A stretch of 64,000 nucleotides of DNA from Colius striatus. Its lineage: Eukaryota; Chordata; Aves; Coliiformes; Coliidae. Under the pieces are notes generated by a model that saw nothing but the letters and a program-made list of their open reading frames with translations, made no database searches and was not told the origin of the DNA. Position numbers and translations under genes: made by a program. The stretch lies in contig NC_084790.1 of NCBI RefSeq assembly GCF_028858725.1, positions 5,896,001-5,960,000 on the forward strand, read 5' to 3'. Numbering within the stretch: position 1 is the first letter of the stretch; each line of letters starts with the position of its first letter. This document shows positions 59,850-64,000 of the stretch, one piece after another.

Positions 59850-60660
59850 AGGGGCCGTGACGGAGCCCATGGCATTCCCAGGGCAGCGTCCAGCACCGGC
59901 GTCTCCCCTTGGCTCCCACGCAGATCCTCAGGAGAGGCAGCAGCGGGGTGCAGGGGGGGTCCTTCACCGCAGCTCGCCCGGCGTGGCCCCTACCATGAAC
60001 CCGGTTTGGAAGCAGACGGGATGGGGACGGGCACGATGGACGGCGGGTGCGGGGCTCCGGCGAGCGGTAACGGTGCCCGGCACATCGCACTAGCCCTGCC
60101 GGCCGGTGCCTCCTCCCTTGGCGGGGCGACTGCGGGCGCCTCCGCTCCCCCCGAAGCTGGGGGCAGGCAATGCCCTTGGCTCCCACCCCACGGCTGACAC
60201 GTCTCCGGCACAGCCTCCACGTCGACAGGCGGGGGCGGGGGGGTGCGCTGGCAGGGGCTGCGCCGCTAGCTGGGGGTTCAGGGAGAGCCCCCCAACCCCG
60301 TACCGGAGTGGTCCTCACCCCGCTCATCCCCAGTGGGCTGCAGTCCTGTGCCCCCCACTCCGGCATCGCCGCGCGGTGCCGCCAGAGCCTGGGCAGAGTC
60401 GCGACGTGCCACGAGCCCGGCGTGGGGACATGGCCCGGTAACCCCCGACGTGCCACCACCGGCCCCCGCGTCCCGGCGCCGTCCGCCCGGGCCGTGCCCG
60501 TCCCTGTCCCCGGTGCTGGCGCAGCCGGTGGTAGCTCCGCCAGTCAGGGGGGATGAAAGCGCATCCCCCAGCCCTGCCCGCGCAGGGGTCCCTCGGGGAT
60601 GTCAGTCCCCGCAAGCCCGGGCACGTGGGGACACTCGTGGACGCCGTCCCCAAGAGCCGG
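59850..60660. promoter_or_regulatory. CpG-rich block without an assigned gene
   Basis: About 0.8 kb with frequent CG dinucleotides (for example ggcgagcggtaacggtgccc), unlike the flanks on either side. No open frame resembles a known protein. It could be the promoter or first exon of a gene outside the window, or an orphan CpG island. Confidence 0.4.
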
Positions 60661-60869
60661 TGGGATGTCGCTGCCGCCTACAGCACGTTTGCAAGGGCGG
60701 GGGGTGTTAGCGGGAGGGGCTTGGGGGACAAAGAGGGAATTGAAAAGGTTTCCTGGTGAAACCCAAGGTGGCTTTTTAGTTTTAGGGTCTGCTGATGCCA
60801 CAGCACTAATTGTCCCCCTTGGCCATGATATGGCTGTCCTCTGGCCACCCATCTGTCCTCTACCGTGTG

Positions 60870-61140
60870 TCCCTTCTCCCCTCCATCCATCCATCCATCT
60901 CCATCCATTCATCCCACCATCCTACTGCTCTACATTCCTTTATTTATCCCTCCCTTCCTCCTGTTTCTCCCCTCCCTCCTCATGCCCACACTCTCACTTT
61001 CCCTCCCTCTCTGCTCCATCCGTTCCCTCTCCTCCATCAGTGCCTCCATCAGTCACTCTGTCCATCCCCCCACATCTGCCCTCCCTGTCCATCCCCCTGT
61101 CCACTGTTCCCTGTCCCTCCTCTCACCACCACCCCCCCAG
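60870..61140. repeat. (CCAT)n and pyrimidine-rich degenerate repeat
   Basis: Starts with a short (ccat)n run at about 60884-60897 and continues as C/T-rich loose repeats (ccctccctcc, ccatccccc). No gene. Confidence 0.8.
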
Positions 61141-61819
61141 CCCTGCATCCTCATCACCTTCCCACAGCAGCATCCTGAGGTGCTTCCAGTTGGATCAGAC
61201 CCCAGCTCCCATCCCAAGGGAGCTGATGGGAGCTGTCTGGACACTTGCCCAGGCTGAGCTCCCTGAGCATTCCTCCTCTATGCTGATGCTTCTGGGGAGG
61301 TGGTGGGGATGCCCCAGCCCCTTGGCCTCACGTCTGGCCTCCTGCAGGCCACAGAGCATTTCAGACTGGGAAATTTGATGTCTTTGCTCCCAAATGCTTC
61401 CTGGTCAGAGCCTGGGGGCATCTGGAGCTCCCCGGGGCCACGGTGGGTCGTGTTGGACTCTGCTTCCTTTCTCCACTGTCACTGGCCATCTCCAGCCTGG
61501 CCGAGATGCTTGGTCCCTGGGTGTGCCACTGCTGGGCCCCACGACACACTGACCCCTCTCTGGCCCAGGGCTGTGTTGGGGTTAGCCCAACCCAGAGAGA
61601 ACAAAAGCACCTCCTATAGCCCTGGGGAGTCCCTAGGGGTCCTTGGGAGGGTCTCTGTCCCCGACCTGGACTGCTCTGAGGGAGCACGGTGAGGATCCCA
61701 GTCTCTCAGTGCAGTCCCCTGGTGACATGGAGACACCCCCAAGAGACACAAGTCTAGAAGCAGGTGGGGACCATTGTGACATTTTGCTCCCAGTCACCCC
61801 AGTGGATGGAGAAAGGGAC

Positions 61820-62060
61820 AGAGAGGGGCTGCGGGATTGTGCGTGCAAGCCCTGCACCTGCAAACTCGTGTGTGCAACTAATGCACCTATAACCCCTGTG
61901 TGTGCAACCTCCCTTGCACATAATCCCTCCACGTGCAACCGTGTGCACGCAACTGCAGTCTGTGTGACCCCTGCTCACGCGTGTGCTGGGCAGTACCAGC
62001 CAGATTCACACCTGTGTCACACGTGCGCACGCTCCAGGCTGCACACACAGCAAAGCCCCC
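61820..62060. repeat. Degenerate tgtgcaac-type minisatellite
   Basis: Roughly 20-30 bp units sharing gtgtgcaac, tgtgtgacccct and cacgcgtgtg. It makes a spurious cysteine-rich frame. No gene. Confidence 0.75.
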
Positions 62061-62699
62061 GTGGGCCACTCTGCCTCTGTCCCCCCTTCACTCTTCCCGT
62101 CACCAGGAGGAGACTCGGCCCTTGGGCCTGTGTTGTGGTGACAGAGCTGCCGGCAGCCGGTGCTCAGGGCTCGGCGCTGGGTGGGCCGTGCTGCCGGGTG
62201 TGCGCGGTGTCCGGCTCCCGGCCTCGCCGGCCCCGTGCCAAATTCCTCCGCCCCCACAGGAAGCCATCGGCGTGCTCAGCGCTCGCTCTGCACCGGGGCC
62301 AGACAAGGCCGGAGGGATGCCGGAGGGAGAAAGGGCTGGAGGAGAGAAACCAGGTCAGCCCTGAGCCGCCAGCGTCACCCTGGCAGGCAGCGGCCGGCTC
62401 CTTCGAGGAAGCAGGGCGAGGATCCGGCTCCGTGACGTCCCCTCCGGCACGCGCGGCACGCGCCAGTCACGCCTGGCCGCTGCTCGCTCGCTCGAGGAAC
62501 TGACCCGGCCCCACGGTCCCCACCATGGGATGAGCCCCAGATAAGGGCATTCACCTCCCTGGGGCGCAGGCAGCCTGAGGGTGAGGAGGGGGCTTCAAGG
62601 GAAGACACTTGCTAAGGGGTCACCTCAGCTGTTGCCGGTCTGGGAGCCTCAAGGCTGTGGTGAAGGGCAGCAGAAGGACTGGGCTCATGTGATGCCTGC

Positions 62700-63010
62700 A
62701 CTGTGTGGTGCTCCCATCCCCAGGTACCACTTCACCCCTGGGTGCTGCTCCCCTGCCTGGGTGCCACTGCCATCCCCAGGTGCTGCTCCCCTCCCCAGGG
62801 ACTGCTACCACCTCTTAAGTAATGCTCTCAAATTGTTGTCCCACCCCCAAGTCGTGCTCCCACACCCAGCAAATGCCCCTGTCCCTGGGTATCACTCACA
62901 TCTCCAGGTGATGTGCCCATCCTGACCCTGTCCCATCCCAGGTACCACTCCCATCCTTGATACTTATCCCTTCCCTGGTTGCTGCTCCCTTCCCTGGACA
63001 ATATTCTCTC
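62700..63010. repeat. Degenerate minisatellite (ccccaggtgctgctccc units)
   Basis: Loose tandem units of about 20-25 bp containing ccccagg, tgctgctccc and taccact(cc). The interval 62070-62700 before it shows no gene. Confidence 0.75.
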
Positions 63011-63489
63011 CTTGAGCAAAAATCCTCCTCCCATCCTTGCCTCCATAAATGCACCTTCCCCCCTAGCCCATCCCCCTCCCTGTGCTGCAAACTCGAGGGG
63101 GTCTCTGCCCTTCTCCCGTGCTCCTTCCTCTCCTCCCGGCTGCCTTTCAAACACAAACACCACTCAGTGGAAAATGTGACCCGCTGTGGAGGAGCTGCAG
63201 ATAACTCGGGGCCAGGCTGGGGCCAACTGGAACAGCACAGGCTTGGCTGCAGCCCCAGCAGAGCCCATGGCAGCTGGGGGGGGCGGGGGACCCGGCAGGG
63301 GGAGGGGCACAACTCGGGACTCCCTCGCACCTCACTGCCTCCCGCCTCCAGCATTGCTCCTGCACCCAGCCCCATCCTGTGCACAGTCCCAGCCACAGCC
63401 AAGTCCCCACGGGAACAGACACAGTACAGGAAGATGCTGTGGGGACACACAGTGCTTGGGGGCTGGTGGGACCTTCCCTTGGCCCATCT

Positions 63490-63780
63490 CTGCACTGCAA
63501 TGGGGTGGAGATGCCCAGGCATGGTGGCACGTGGATGGGATGGAGATGGCCTAGGATGACGCTGAATGGGCAGGATGGAGATGCCTGGTGAGGCAGCTGG
63601 ATAGAGAGGATGGAGATGGCCAAGGCATCACGGCTGGTGGCAAGATGGATGGGACAGAGACTCCTGGGGCTCGTGGCTGGATGGTCAGGGTGGTGCTGCC
63701 TGGGGACAGCAGTGCATGGGCAGGGAGGAGACGGCCTGGGATGGTGCTGGGAGGGCAGGGCAGCGGTGCTCCCAGCCCAT
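63490..63780. repeat. Degenerate minisatellite (ggatggagatgcc units)
   Basis: Units of about 40-55 bp repeating ggatggagatggcc, tgggatgg and gcagctggat. The remaining 63780-64000 shows no gene. Confidence 0.75.
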
Positions 63781-64000
63781 CCGACGGGCAGCCGGAGGTG
63801 TGTGGGCTGGGAGCAGCAGCGGTCGGAGGAGCCCGTTTGTTTCTCATTAGCGGCTCTTGGCAGGAGCTGTGGAAAAAATAGCTTCAAACAGCAGAGCTAG
63901 AAGGGAAAAGGCCAGGCTGAGGGAGGAGAGAGGGGCCGCAGTGGGGAAGGGGGGCACTGGGCCAGGCAGGGGATGGGAAGGGGTCAGGGTGACGGTGGTC

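Noticed and set aside
61643-62503. 286-codon frame with many cysteines upstream of COL1A1
   Set aside because: The cysteines come from a tgtgcaac minisatellite; no start context, splice sites or homology.

Overview
The window is a GC-rich, compact vertebrate segment, most likely from a bird microchromosome (the chicken chromosome 27 equivalent). Evidence for a bird: an antisense CR1 LINE at the left edge, short introns, very high GC, and a type I collagen alpha-1 gene whose exons sum to 1453 codons, the length I recall for chicken (human is 1464). Gene order and orientation match the human 17q21.33 block: ITGA3(+), PDK2(+), SAMD14(-), PPP1R9B(-), SGCA(+), COL1A1(-). Exons were read by eye from protein homology plus GT/AG sites, and intron phases were checked by summing exon lengths.

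Layout: 1-700 CR1 fragment in an ITGA3 intron. 985-7458 the 3' three-quarters of ITGA3, with both alternative cytoplasmic-tail exons. 8460-13973 PDK2 with a striking promoter of tandem CCAAT/GC-box modules. 14869-19568 SAMD14, convergent with PDK2. About 19600-21200 is the GC-rich 5' side of SAMD14, with a 33-bp minisatellite. 21218-30193 PPP1R9B (spinophilin), with minisatellites in several introns and one apparent frameshift at a G/C homopolymer in exon 1. 30640-31900 a large intergenic tandem array plus a CCATG microsatellite. 33038-36145 SGCA, complete in nine exons, with an apparent GC-AG first intron. 38110-54315 COL1A1, complete in 51 exons with TATA box, inverted CCAAT box, the conserved 5' stem-loop over the start codon, and two candidate poly(A) signals. 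54420-64000 is the COL1A1 upstream flank, where I recognise no gene.

The genes share little functionally beyond synteny. COL1A1 (bone and connective-tissue matrix), SGCA (muscle dystrophin complex) and ITGA3 (laminin receptor) act at the cell-matrix interface. PPP1R9B is a PP1 and actin scaffold, SAMD14 a SAM-domain adaptor, and PDK2 a mitochondrial kinase controlling pyruvate dehydrogenase.

I found no convincing undescribed biological system. The features most worth a second look are regulatory or structural: the PDK2 promoter array and the donor-like repeats in its first intron, a GATC-dense array in PPP1R9B, the SGCA GC-AG intron, the PPP1R9B exon 1 frameshift, and a TGAGGG telomere-variant hexamer array in COL1A1.
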